The notes beneath the pieces were generated by a model. It had not been told where the DNA came from, ran no database searches, and saw nothing but the letters and a program-made list of their open reading frames with translations. Positions 1 through 7,501 of a stretch of DNA of 17,301 nt are shown here, piece by piece. The DNA is taken from positions 1 through 17,301 of the forward strand of contig JAENXM010000009.1 of assembly GCA_016649525.1 (NCBI GenBank), written 5' to 3'. The first letter of the stretch is position 1. Each line of letters opens with the position of its first letter. This DNA is from Actinomycetota bacterium (GTDB lineage: Bacteria > Actinomycetota > Geothermincolia > Fen-727 > Anoxymicrobiaceae). The position numbers and the translations under genes were made by a program.

Positions 1-831
1 TATGAGAGTGAGGGCATTTTCTATGAAAGGATTTAGGTTAAGAATTCTGAAGAGTAGGAACAGCATAATGATCGGGATTGATACAACTATCGTTCCCAAG
101 ATAAAAACACCAGTGCGTCTGAGAATTATTCGGACATCCAGTATGCGCATGCGAATGATGGCATATGAAGTAGCGGCCACGGGAATGACACTCCCAAGGA
201 AAGCGTAACTCACTGAGATATCGTTCCCAACGAAGTGGGGAAAAATGAATATGCAGAGCGCCACGAACGGAAAGAAGACCGATATTCCAAGTAAAACAAC
301 AGTTGTTTTTGCGCGGTCTATGCCAGTTGACCTGTGCCATTTTGCATAGATGAAGTAAATACTGCATAAGAGGGGAAGTATTATGAAGATTGAGACAATA
401 GGGTACAAGGTACCGTTTTGAGATTGAAGAACGTTGTCATGATAACTGGCTGACCTGACAACATAGGGCGATAAAGACAACAGTGACGATGCGGTGCCAA
501 CGCCCAGGGCGGCGTATACGAGCCATTTTTTTGGGGGGCTGTCTAAATACAGGGCTAAAGCGAAAAGAAAAAGCAGTGTGCAAGCCATAGTGCCTGTAGC
601 ATAGGCCCACCTGAAGGTCCAGAGGACGAAAATATCGCTGGGATTCTCGAATATTCTATCTATGAAACCAGAAAGGATCCAAAGCCCCATGAAAACCATG
701 GCTAAGGCGAGCGTTCTGTTTAGGTATTCCTTTTTGTTGTTGCGGTAAACGATAATTGCGAGGCCCCAGAGGAAGCAGGCAGCAACCACTGTGAGTATGA
801 AACTCAAGAGATACCAGTCATTTTTTGCCAT
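1..831 (-). CDS. Multi-TM sensor protein, 7TM histidine-kinase-type N-terminal region (partial)
   Basis: This is an open frame of 277 codons with no stop that runs off the left edge, so the C-terminal part is missing. It starts at ATG 829-831 with a GGTGGGG sequence 5 nt upstream. About eight hydrophobic helices are visible at residues 6-28, 38-58, 68-96, 103-125, 142-163, 174-200, 205-226 and 241-264. The stretch around residues 223-240 (YAIIRMRILDVRIILRR) resembles the end of the N-terminal 7TM region found in many sensor histidine kinases and related signalling proteins, where PAS, GAF, kinase or GGDEF domains follow. The membrane topology is seen directly; the kinase assignment is inferred because no output domain lies in the window. 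Codon use is more AT-rich than in genes to the right, which may mark acquired DNA or simply the hydrophobic composition. Confidence 0.7.
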   Translation of the reverse strand, partial: MAKNDWYLLSFILTVVAACFLWGLAIIVYRNNKKEYLNRTLALAMVFMGLWILSGFIDRIFENPSDIFVLWTFRWAYATGTMACTLLFLFALALYLDSPPKKWLVYAALGVGTASSLLSLSPYVVRSASYHDNVLQSQNGTLYPIVSIFIILPLLCSIYFIYAKWHRSTGIDRAKTTVVLLGISVFFPFVALCIFIFPHFVGNDISVSYAFLGSVIPVAATSYAIIRMRILDVRIILRRTGVFILGTIVVSIPIIMLFLLFRILNLNPFIENALTLI

Positions 832-938
832 TTATACCCCACCAACCACTACCGGTAAACGATATATCGGAGAGCTTCGAGAAAAACTTTAGCGACATTT
901 GGACATTTATTGTGATTGCAATGATGGCAGTGTGAATC

Positions 939-953
939 GGGTGGGTGGGGGGG
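939..953 (+). other. G-quadruplex-forming motif
   Basis: GGGTGGGTGGGGGGG supplies four G3 tracts with single-nucleotide loops, the pattern of very stable G-quadruplexes. It lies 16 nt beyond the stop codon of the 523-aa secreted protein gene. The G-rich strand is the template strand for that minus-strand gene, so it could hinder read-through toward the sensor gene. No conventional hairpin terminator is visible here. The motif is seen directly; its role is inferred. Confidence 0.45.
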
Positions 954-968
954 CAGGCTTGTTGTCTT

Positions 969-2540
969 CTATTCCCCGACGCCGAGGGAGCAGTGGCCGC
1001 CGACGAACCCGTTGTACTCGAAGTACATCGCCCGCTCGGCGATTATGCCGTACTCGCAGGCAGTACTGTATTCGTCAGGATTCAGGACCTGCAGCTTTGT
1101 TGAGACCTCGGTGCTCTCGAGCCCCGGTATCTCATCAACCAGGATGGTGAGCCGGCTGGCCTGCTTGACGGTATATTCCTTGATGATCGGTTCGCCCTCG
1201 GGCTTCATGAAGGTCGCGCGCACTTCGACTTCACGCGCGTTCGGGTTCTGTACGAGGATCCAGGTGTCGAAGCCGCCGGCGGTATACCCCTCGGCCATGA
1301 ACCAGTATTCGTACTTACCGGTTGCCCCGATGGTGTTGTGGCCGTCACCGTTGTTACCGCGAGAGAAGTACATGGAGCGCTCCACCACTACGGGATTGCA
1401 GCTGGAACCGCTCCCGCTGCCCTCGCCTGCCGACCACGACTGGACCATGGTCGCGATGTCGGTGGCTTCCAGGCCTTCGATTTTGTCCACGGCGATCGTG
1501 TGCCGCTCGTAGGGTTCCAGCGTATATTCCTTTGTTATCGTCTCATCCGGCTCTGGCGCCGGCTGCGGCTGGGGGTTATAAGGGTTGACACTGCGGCCCC
1601 CTCCGGAACCTGCAGCAGGCACCATGAACGTAGTCTTAACCTTGGTGGAGGTGGAGTTCGGGTTCATGACCATGACGTACGTGTCGTACTCGCCCGCGGT
1701 CCGGCCTTCCGGCAGGTACCAGGTGTTCGACGCGCTCGGCGCTCCGATCGAGCAGTGCCCCCCGTTGATGCCCATGTAGCTGAAGTACATCGCGCGCTCG
1801 GCGATAATGCCGGGAACCTCTTCACTGCCTTTTCCGCCGCGAGACCCGCCCGTCTTTGAGACAGACTCGACGATGGCGCTCACTTCAGTGTTCTCGAGCC
1901 CCGGAACCTCGTCCGCGTGGATGGTGAAGCGGCGCATCGGGCTTACGTCGTACTCCTTTGTTATAAAGTCGGTCTGGGGTTCGGTCGCGTTCGCGCCTCG
2001 GCCTCCCGCATCCTTGGGAGTTATGAACTTGACCCTGATGTGCACGCCCACCTGGTTCGGGTTCATCACAAGGATGTAGGTATCGAAGTCGCCCCCCGTG
2101 TAGCCCTCGGCCAGGTACCATGTGCGCGAGGTCTGGCGTGCACCTATCGAGTTGCTGCCGCCCGCTTTTCCTCCCGGGTAGTTGAAGTACATCGCCCGCT
2201 CGACCACGACCCCGTGCGTTGCCTCCACCATCGTGGAGACGTTGGCAGATGAGAGTCCCGGCCGGTCGTCCACCTTGACGGTGTACCTGGAGTTCGGTGC
2301 GATATCAATGACCAGAGGGTCGGTTATCTGGTTATCGGTGAGGAAACGTACCGTCGCCTCGGCACTGGAGTCGTTAGGGTTCTGAATCAGGACGTACGTA
2401 TCAAAGTTGCCGCCGGTATAGCCCTCGGGCAGGTACCAGTTCTGGGAGCCGCAGGCCTGCGCGGGCGGCGGGCCTGTTGCGAAAAGCATCGATGAGACGA
2501 AAAGTGTTGAAATTAAAAACGCCAGCGTCTTTCTAGCCAT
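969..2540 (-). CDS. Secreted repeat protein with four WYLxEG...AMYF modules
   Basis: The 523-residue product has a signal peptide: basic MARK, hydrophobic core at residues 5-22, and a likely cleavage after AQA at residue 29. The cysteine at 30 lacks a good lipobox, so a lipoprotein is less likely. The mature part is four tandem modules at about residues 35-134, 141-267, 274-405 and 412-521. Each opens with W-[YF]-[LM]-x-EG-x-T-[AG]-G-x-[FY]-DT and N-P-N, has a central R-x-T-[IV]-x-V/A-D segment, and closes with VER/AER-[AS]-MYF then a GG or DGH and [ST]-[IL]-G. Modules 2 and 3 carry Gly/Pro-rich insertions. No LPXTG, SLH or C-terminal helix is visible, so surface attachment is unclear. Start ATG at 2538-2540 follows an AAAGGG sequence. 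The module is shared with the 890-aa protein upstream. I do not know a named function; adhesion or extracellular binding is only a guess. Confidence 0.85.
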   Translation of the reverse strand: MARKTLAFLISTLFVSSMLFATGPPPAQACGSQNWYLPEGYTGGNFDTYVLIQNPNDSSAEATVRFLTDNQITDPLVIDIAPNSRYTVKVDDRPGLSSANVSTMVEATHGVVVERAMYFNYPGGKAGGSNSIGARQTSRTWYLAEGYTGGDFDTYILVMNPNQVGVHIRVKFITPKDAGGRGANATEPQTDFITKEYDVSPMRRFTIHADEVPGLENTEVSAIVESVSKTGGSRGGKGSEEVPGIIAERAMYFSYMGINGGHCSIGAPSASNTWYLPEGRTAGEYDTYVMVMNPNSTSTKVKTTFMVPAAGSGGGRSVNPYNPQPQPAPEPDETITKEYTLEPYERHTIAVDKIEGLEATDIATMVQSWSAGEGSGSGSSCNPVVVERSMYFSRGNNGDGHNTIGATGKYEYWFMAEGYTAGGFDTWILVQNPNAREVEVRATFMKPEGEPIIKEYTVKQASRLTILVDEIPGLESTEVSTKLQVLNPDEYSTACEYGIIAERAMYFEYNGFVGGHCSLGVGE

Positions 2541-2599
2541 AGAGAGACCCTTTCTTTCAATGAGGTGGGGTATCTTTAAGTTAGTAATCGACAGAGAAG

Positions 2600-2631
2600 A
2601 AAGGGCACTTGATAATACTCAAGTGCCCTTT
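2600..2631 (-). terminator. Hairpin terminator after the 890-aa gene
   Basis: A perfect 12-bp inverted repeat (AAAGGGCACTTG, 8-nt loop, CAAGTGCCCTTT) lies between two minus-strand genes. On the minus strand it is followed by a pyrimidine-rich tract (CTTCTCTGT). It probably ends the transcript of the 890-aa gene and separates it from the 523-aa gene. The T-run is imperfect, so efficiency is uncertain. Confidence 0.65.
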
Positions 2632-2653
2632 CGCATCACCGCTCAGAGTGATT

Positions 2654-2688
2654 AATGCAAAAAAGGTGCCTGACCCCTTTTTTGCATT
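2654..2688 (-). repeat. Inverted repeat with GGGGTCAGGCACC core
   Basis: Perfect 13-bp arms (AATGCAAAAAAGG and its complement) enclose a 9-nt loop, 5 nt beyond the stop codon of the 890-aa gene. Read on the minus strand, the centre is GGGGTCAGGCACC flanked by A6 and T6. The symmetrical A6/T6 stem could act as a bidirectional terminator. The GGGGTCAGG core recurs at 16295-16303, also just after a stop codon, which suggests a dispersed element rather than a gene-specific terminator. Confidence 0.55.
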
Positions 2689-2693
2689 TTAGG

Positions 2694-5366
2694 TTAGATA
2701 CCGTAGCCGAGGGTGTCGTGTCCGCCGGTGCACCAGCCGTGGTAGTTGAAGTACATGGGCCTCTCCGCCACGATCTCGGTGTTGCCCTCGACGACGATCG
2801 AGATGTCCTGTTCGGCTCCCACATCTGCGAGCACGTCGCGTGTATACCTCTTGTTGGCCGCTACCACCACTGTCTTGTCTATGTTTTCGCCGGTTCCAAG
2901 CAGGTAGTGGAAGGTGACGGTTACGTCTTCGGCGCCGGGGTTCATCACGGCTATCCACGTGGCGAAGCCCGCCCTGGTGGTGCCCTCCGCGAAGTAGAAG
3001 CTCTTCTTGGCGGCGTCGCAGCCCATCACGTCGTGGCCCCCGTCCCATTCATTATGGTAGTTGAAGTACATGGGCCTCTCCGCAAGTATCGGGATTCCCG
3101 CGGTTGATTCCACCTTGCAGGAGGCGTCCACGTCTTTGCCCAGCTTGAGGTTGACGTCCACAGTGAGTCTGCTGGTCGGGCCGACCAGCACCTCCTGGGT
3201 CACGGTCCCTGACTGCTCGGTGTAGTAGGTAATCTTGACCGGCGCGTTGTATATTGTGGAGTTCTGGAGCGATATCCACTCCTCGAACGAGCCGTCCCGG
3301 GCGTTGTCCCTCGTGGTCCCTTCGGCGAAGTAGAACTCGGTACCCGGACCCGGCGCTCCCACCACGTCGTGTCCGCCCGTCCACTTGTTGTGGTAGAAGA
3401 AGTACATCGGCCGCTCCGCCACGATGCCCTGGCTGCTGTTCACCACGCATGAGACGTCCTGGTCGGCGCCGACCTCCGTGTTCACGTCAACCGTGTAGCG
3501 GCTCCTTGCCTTCACCGAGTACATCTTCTGTACGGTCTTGCCGGTACCGAGCACGTAGTTCACGTTGACGACCGCATCCGAGCTCTGAGGGTTCTGGAAG
3601 CAGAGCCACTCCTCGAAGTAGCCGTCTACCGCGTTACTCCGCGTCGTCCCCTCGGCGAAGTAATAGTAGTTGCGGGGGACTGGCACCCCCATCACCTCGT
3701 GGCCGCCCGTCCACTTGTTGCGGTAGTTGAAGTACATAGGCCTCTCGGCGAGTATCAGCTGGTCGGACTCCACGAAGGTCGATACGTCCTTGTCCTTGCC
3801 AATTTCGTCGTTGACGCTTATGGTGCTCCTGCTCTTCTTGCCAACCACCACGTCCTGGATGGGGGTGGAGCCGTCCGCCAGCATGTAGGTTATGTGCACT
3901 TTTGCGTCGGTGCTACCCGGGTTCTGCAGGCATATCCACTCCTCGTACCTGCCGTCCTGGGCGTTGTCGCGTGTCGTGCCCTCCGCGAAGTACCAGGTCC
4001 TGGAAAGGGTCAGTGTGAATGTAACCTGGTTCGAGTCTCCGGTGGACATTTGCACCTGTACCGCCCCGGTGGTCGCCCTGGTGGGGACTATCGCCTGTAT
4101 GGAGGTGTCGCTCCACGAGACCACCTCGGCATTCTTGTCGTAAACGGTGACGGTGCTTGCCGCGCCACCCGACCCCTGCGTGACCCCGAAGTCGTGGCCC
4201 TCTATCGTGATGGTTGTGCCGTACGGGCCCGAGTTGGGGATGACCTGGTCGATTGATGGCGGAATGGGTGTTACGTATGCTTGCCCACCGTTATCATTAC
4301 CGGTCAGCGCGAACGGGCTCCCGTTGTAGCTGGTTAAGACGGCGACCTGGTTGTTGGTATCTCCAAGACCGGGGTCGGACATGGCTTCAAACGACCCACC
4401 AGCCCTCCTGTAAACACGGCAGCCAGTTGTTGTGTCCTTTGTAGAGACGTATAGTTCCTCCCCCCTGACAATTGGCATGAGGTTTATGCTGCTCGCACTG
4501 ATTCCAGTTGTTGAAAGTTGCGACCATACGGAGCCGTTGTAAGACCAGAGCTGTCCTGCACCCGTGGAGCCGGTTCCCAGGTAGAGAAGTCCGTCTACTT
4601 GGGAGATCGCTGCCAACCCGGATTCCTGACTTGTATCCCACGAGCCGGCGCCTGCCTGTCCTATCCTCGTGAAGCTCGAGCCATCGTAAGCATAAACCTG
4701 GAGGCCGTCGTTATTGTTTGTAACGGGGAGAATCATCCTGCCGTTATATATGACCTCAGGAAACTGTGGGATGGCCAAGTTATCCTGGTCCCCGAAACCC
4801 GGACCTGTTGACGTCCCCGGGCTTCCCTGACCGGTGAGTTGTGTCCAGCTCGTGCCGTCGAAACTGTACATGCTGAGACCTGATACCGAGTTACCGATGC
4901 ATACGATCAGCTTGTTGTTGAAGACCCCGAGAGGGTAAACCGATGAGTTGCTTGCGCCTGTCCACGGCACTCCCGTGATTTGGGCTGGGTTTCCAGTACC
5001 GCTCCACTTCCAGAGCTGGCCGCCGCTGACCGTGTTCCCTGTGCCTATGTACAGCATGTTTTGGTAGACCGCGTAAGGGAACAATATTTTATTTCCTACA
5101 TCGCCAAACCCGCTGCTTCCAACCTGCGCGAAGGTCCCGTCGTACGCGTACATCGAAGCGGTTAGAGTATCATCGCTACCAATCATGAGCTTGCCATTGA
5201 ATTGAACACCTGGTAAGAGATGCCGGTTTGCGGGGTCTGTGATGCCTTTTTCAGCGATTTTGACCCAGACCGGATTTGCGGCAAATGCTATGACCGGGAT
5301 CAGGGCCGCCATCAGGACCAGGCATCCAACGATGGCGATTCTCTTAACAAAGGTTGTTTTGAGCAT
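2694..5366 (-). CDS. Large secreted protein: beta-propeller, IPT/TIG domain, four FAEGTT modules
   Basis: The 890-residue product starts with a signal peptide (MLKTTFVKR, hydrophobic 10-29, cleavage near AFAA at 30). Residues 33-367 hold six spaced blade-like repeats of the form [LMV]-[YW]-x-[YFW]-[DNS]-G-x-x-[WF], at about residues 72, 118, 166, 224, 273 and 318, suggesting a beta-propeller. Residues 370-455 look like an IPT/TIG immunoglobulin-like domain (IDQVIPNSGPYGTTITIEG). Then come four modules at about 457-561, 566-671, 677-782 and 789-888, each beginning [FY]-AEGTTR and ending AERPMYF-x-Y-[HR]-x-x-W/C-x-GGH-x-x-G. The same module family forms the whole of the 523-aa protein. Start ATG 5364-5366 has a strong GAGGGGAG ribosome-binding site. 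No membrane anchor is visible at the C terminus. Extracellular, probably surface or matrix; binding partner unknown. Confidence 0.88.
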   Translation of the reverse strand: MLKTTFVKRIAIVGCLVLMAALIPVIAFAANPVWVKIAEKGITDPANRHLLPGVQFNGKLMIGSDDTLTASMYAYDGTFAQVGSSGFGDVGNKILFPYAVYQNMLYIGTGNTVSGGQLWKWSGTGNPAQITGVPWTGASNSSVYPLGVFNNKLIVCIGNSVSGLSMYSFDGTSWTQLTGQGSPGTSTGPGFGDQDNLAIPQFPEVIYNGRMILPVTNNNDGLQVYAYDGSSFTRIGQAGAGSWDTSQESGLAAISQVDGLLYLGTGSTGAGQLWSYNGSVWSQLSTTGISASSINLMPIVRGEELYVSTKDTTTGCRVYRRAGGSFEAMSDPGLGDTNNQVAVLTSYNGSPFALTGNDNGGQAYVTPIPPSIDQVIPNSGPYGTTITIEGHDFGVTQGSGGAASTVTVYDKNAEVVSWSDTSIQAIVPTRATTGAVQVQMSTGDSNQVTFTLTLSRTWYFAEGTTRDNAQDGRYEEWICLQNPGSTDAKVHITYMLADGSTPIQDVVVGKKSRSTISVNDEIGKDKDVSTFVESDQLILAERPMYFNYRNKWTGGHEVMGVPVPRNYYYFAEGTTRSNAVDGYFEEWLCFQNPQSSDAVVNVNYVLGTGKTVQKMYSVKARSRYTVDVNTEVGADQDVSCVVNSSQGIVAERPMYFFYHNKWTGGHDVVGAPGPGTEFYFAEGTTRDNARDGSFEEWISLQNSTIYNAPVKITYYTEQSGTVTQEVLVGPTSRLTVDVNLKLGKDVDASCKVESTAGIPILAERPMYFNYHNEWDGGHDVMGCDAAKKSFYFAEGTTRAGFATWIAVMNPGAEDVTVTFHYLLGTGENIDKTVVVAANKRYTRDVLADVGAEQDISIVVEGNTEIVAERPMYFNYHGWCTGGHDTLGYGI

Positions 5367-5433
5367 AGACCGCTCCCCTCGCGGTGATGGTCACGTCTAA
5401 TGCAGAAGCAAAGTTGGCATTGCTTCTATCATA

Positions 5434-5886
5434 CTACTTTGACGCTGAAACGCTCACGAGCCCGCCCTTTAACCCGGACTTTTGCAGAGCCCAGGTGTTA
5501 CCCACGTCGGTTGTCTTGATAATCACGCCTTTCTTATCGCCGACCAGGCCGGATCCATCCACCGCGAGGGCCGTCTTTGAGTCAAGTAAGCAAATCCCGC
5601 GTAAGTCGGCTTCAGTTCCGGAGGACTGTTTCGACCAGGTCGCCCCGCCATCCGCGGTCCTGAGGATCAGGCCTCCGTCTCCGACAGCCCATGCGGTATT
5701 CGCGTCGATGGCAACGACTTCGGGGTCACACAGGAGCCATTGACGTGTCACTGGAACAAACAACTTCGGTTGATGACTGCCTCGAGGGGGCCCGGAAGAA
5801 GCGCGTGGTGGGGCATGCGGTGCGGCGACGCATGTCCCTGGGCAGAACCTTCCCCACGAGTCTACCGCACCTGCGGCAGTCATCAT
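5434..5886 (-). CDS. Short YCF48/BNR-repeat protein, likely a two-blade remnant
   Basis: The open frame of 150 codons starts at ATG 5884-5886, overlapping the TGA of the upstream membrane-protein gene (ATGA), so translational coupling is possible. Residues 61-91 (DANTAWAVGDGG...TADGGATW) and 95-139 (LLDSKTALAVDG...TTDVGNTW) are two YCF48/BNR-type propeller blades. The last residues, LVSVSASK, look like the beginning of a third blade cut off by TAG. Residues 1-55 are Pro/Arg/Cys-rich, resemble no blade, and have no signal peptide. A full YCF48-type propeller needs about seven blades, so this is probably a gene fragment, with its N-terminal part read from non-homologous sequence. Expression and function are doubtful. 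Confidence 0.5.
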   Translation of the reverse strand: MMTAAGAVDSWGRFCPGTCVAAPHAPPRASSGPPRGSHQPKLFVPVTRQWLLCDPEVVAIDANTAWAVGDGGLILRTADGGATWSKQSSGTEADLRGICLLDSKTALAVDGSGLVGDKKGVIIKTTDVGNTWALQKSGLKGGLVSVSASK

Positions 5887-7316
5887 TTGAGATTCTGCTC
5901 GATAGTGATGGACCAGGGACCGCGTGTGCCGACGTTCAGCAGGTAGAAGATGCCGCTCTTAAGGCTCACCAGCTTGGAACCGCTGAATGGACCGTCCTCG
6001 TGGGCCATGAGGGCCACAGCGTTACCTCCGAGCTCCACAATCGTGACGACGAAGTCTCCGTCTACCGCATGTTCCATCTTCACCGTAATAGGCCCGCCCC
6101 GCGTCTGGAAGAACGGCGTCGCGATGGGCCCCTCGCCCGTGAACGTCTGGGGCGGGTACGGCGCCTGCGCCGGCATCGGCTCCTCTGTCCCCACCTTCCA
6201 GGGCCCCAGGGACTCCACCTTGAACATGTAGGTGCCCTCGGCGACCCCCAGGGCCTGTGACCCCGACACGGAACCCAGGTAGTCCGCCACCTGGCCGAGT
6301 GGAGAGCCCTTCCCGTCCATAAGTGTGACCGTGAACCGACCGGCTCCGGGGTGCTCGAAATGTATTATTGCGAGACCCTGTTTCAGCTCGAGCGGCGCGG
6401 TAACCTGTTCTCCCTCGCCCTCGATCGTCTTTATCTCAGGCGGTATTGGTATCGGTTCCGGTTCGGGGGTGCTCTCTGTGGACTCCTCGGAGCCGGTCAC
6501 TTTCTTGAGCGTAGCCTTCGCTTCGTCGAGAAGGCCCTCGAACTCCGAGGCGAGCGCTTTGCCCCTGGCTATACCCGAGGCGACCTCCACCGGCAGCAGG
6601 CTCTTGGCCCGGGGCTCGAGCCAGAGGTCGTATTTTTCCTCAAGCCCCTCCGCAGCCTCCATTATGGCCAACGCCCTGGCCGCATCCTCCTCGGTGGGGT
6701 TCTTGAGAAGCTCTCTTGCCGAGTCGATTACATAGCTGGATGTCTCTCCCGCATTGGTCATCACCAGCATCGCTGAGAGGTCGAGCTTCCAGTCGTCGCC
6801 TGATTTGATCATCATAATCGGATACGGGTCGGGCCTGTCGAACGAGTAGACCGCCACCAAGCACTGGCCGTTCGAGAGCTTATTGCTGTCCAGCGATTTG
6901 ATATTGCCCTCGGACAGGCTTTTCTTGAGCGTCGGGAAGTAGCCCCTTACGAATTCCTCGGCGACCCTGCTCTTCTTGAGGTCGGCGTCGGGCTCGAATA
7001 TGTGTATCTCCTCGGGCGCCCGCTCGGTCGTTTCTGAGATGAGCAGCCCCAGGAGCGGCAGGTCGCTCGTGTCCACCTGCTCGAGTATCGCTCCGTAATC
7101 ACCATCGGTGACGTCCTGTATGAGCTCCTGGGTGGCGTCCTCCGACGCGGTCTCGGCGCTGGTCTTGCCGGTGCCGATAAAAACCGCCGCAAGAACCCAT
7201 CCGGCTACCGCCAGGACTGCAATAGCGATGAGTATCATCGGCATTATGCCGATGTGCTCGGTAATCTTGAAGTGTATGAACTCCGGCGAGGTTTCGGGGG
7301 TTTCTTTGCTCTCCAT
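5883..7316 (-). CDS. Single-span membrane protein with NTF2-like region and two beta-rich outer domains
   Basis: An ATG at 7323-7325 opens a 480-residue frame, but the AGGGA Shine-Dalgarno (7326-7330) abuts it. The ATG at 7314-7316 has the same site at a 9-nt spacing and is preferred here (477 aa). The upstream ATG remains possible through coupling to the zinc-ribbon frame, whose restored TGA overlaps it. Numbered on the longer form, residues 26-50 are one membrane helix with a short inner segment before it. Residues 57-190 resemble an NTF2/DUF4878-like fold. Residues 200-270 are helical, and 276-297 are a Glu/Pro linker. Residues 300-378 and 393-476 are two related beta-rich domains: both open with GEG, carry a central F-x-VT or F-VVT strand, and close with G-P-W-K/S. 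These resemble small carbohydrate- or peptide-binding sandwiches. No catalytic motif is apparent. The exact role is unknown. Confidence 0.75.
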   Translation of the reverse strand: MESKETPETSPEFIHFKITEHIGIMPMILIAIAVLAVAGWVLAAVFIGTGKTSAETASEDATQELIQDVTDGDYGAILEQVDTSDLPLLGLLISETTERAPEEIHIFEPDADLKKSRVAEEFVRGYFPTLKKSLSEGNIKSLDSNKLSNGQCLVAVYSFDRPDPYPIMMIKSGDDWKLDLSAMLVMTNAGETSSYVIDSARELLKNPTEEDAARALAIMEAAEGLEEKYDLWLEPRAKSLLPVEVASGIARGKALASEFEGLLDEAKATLKKVTGSEESTESTPEPEPIPIPPEIKTIEGEGEQVTAPLELKQGLAIIHFEHPGAGRFTVTLMDGKGSPLGQVADYLGSVSGSQALGVAEGTYMFKVESLGPWKVGTEEPMPAQAPYPPQTFTGEGPIATPFFQTRGGPITVKMEHAVDGDFVVTIVELGGNAVALMAHEDGPFSGSKLVSLKSGIFYLLNVGTRGPWSITIEQNLK

Positions 7317-7321
7317 GATGG

Positions 7322-7443
7322 TCATTCCCTTACGGGGACTTCGAAGTCTCTGGCACGGTGGGCTGGGGGGCTAGCCGAACTGCCGCAACAGGGCAGAAGC
7401 CGAAGAAATCTTCGTCTTCAATGCTGCACCTCTGGCACTTCAC
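7322..7443 (-). pseudogene. Zinc-ribbon mini-gene with an apparent one-base deletion
   Basis: GTG at 7441-7443 has an AAGGGGG ribosome-binding site 8 nt upstream and opens MKCQRCSIEDEDFFGFCPV. As written, the frame then leaves the family pattern and stops with TAA at 7330-7332 (37 residues). Shifting by -1 after the GTT at 7387-7389 gives CGSS instead, completing C-x2-C-x10-C-x2-C, the classical zinc-ribbon spacing. The restored frame ends in TGA 7322-7324, overlapping the ATG 7323-7325 of the membrane protein gene. Zinc ribbons of this kind often precede a membrane helix in bacterial envelope proteins, which agrees with the neighbour. No slippery heptamer is visible. It is either a real mutation, an assembly error in a short T run, or less likely a programmed frameshift. 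Confidence 0.55.
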
Positions 7444-7472
7444 CCGCGCTTCCCCCTTAGTATCCTCCATCT

Positions 7473-7501
7473 ATCCTAACGAACATCCGGCATCATGTCG
7501 A
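7473..7501 (-). promoter_or_regulatory. Sigma-70-type promoter for the zinc-ribbon/membrane-protein operon
   Basis: On the minus strand TCGACA (7496-7501) and TAGGAT (7473-7478) are separated by 17 bp. The expected start of transcription near 7466 leaves about 22 nt of leader containing the AAGGGGG site before GTG 7443. This also argues against an in-frame ATG at 7470 as the start. The -10 box is only a 4/6 match. Confidence 0.45.

Noticed and set aside
2636..3107. Open frames on both strands over the C-terminal modules of the 890-aa gene
   Set aside because: They are shadow frames of the repeated modules. The real frame carries the conserved AERPMYF pattern.
5404..5427. AGAAGCAA/TTGCTTCT stem as terminator between the YCF48 remnant and the 890-aa gene
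   Set aside because: The stem has 8 bp with low GC and no T-run on the minus strand; it is too weak to call.
7444..7470. ATG at 7470 as start of the zinc-ribbon gene
   Set aside because: It lies just downstream of the predicted -10 box, at or before the likely transcription start, and has only a poor AGGA upstream. GTG 7443 has AAGGGGG at 8 nt.
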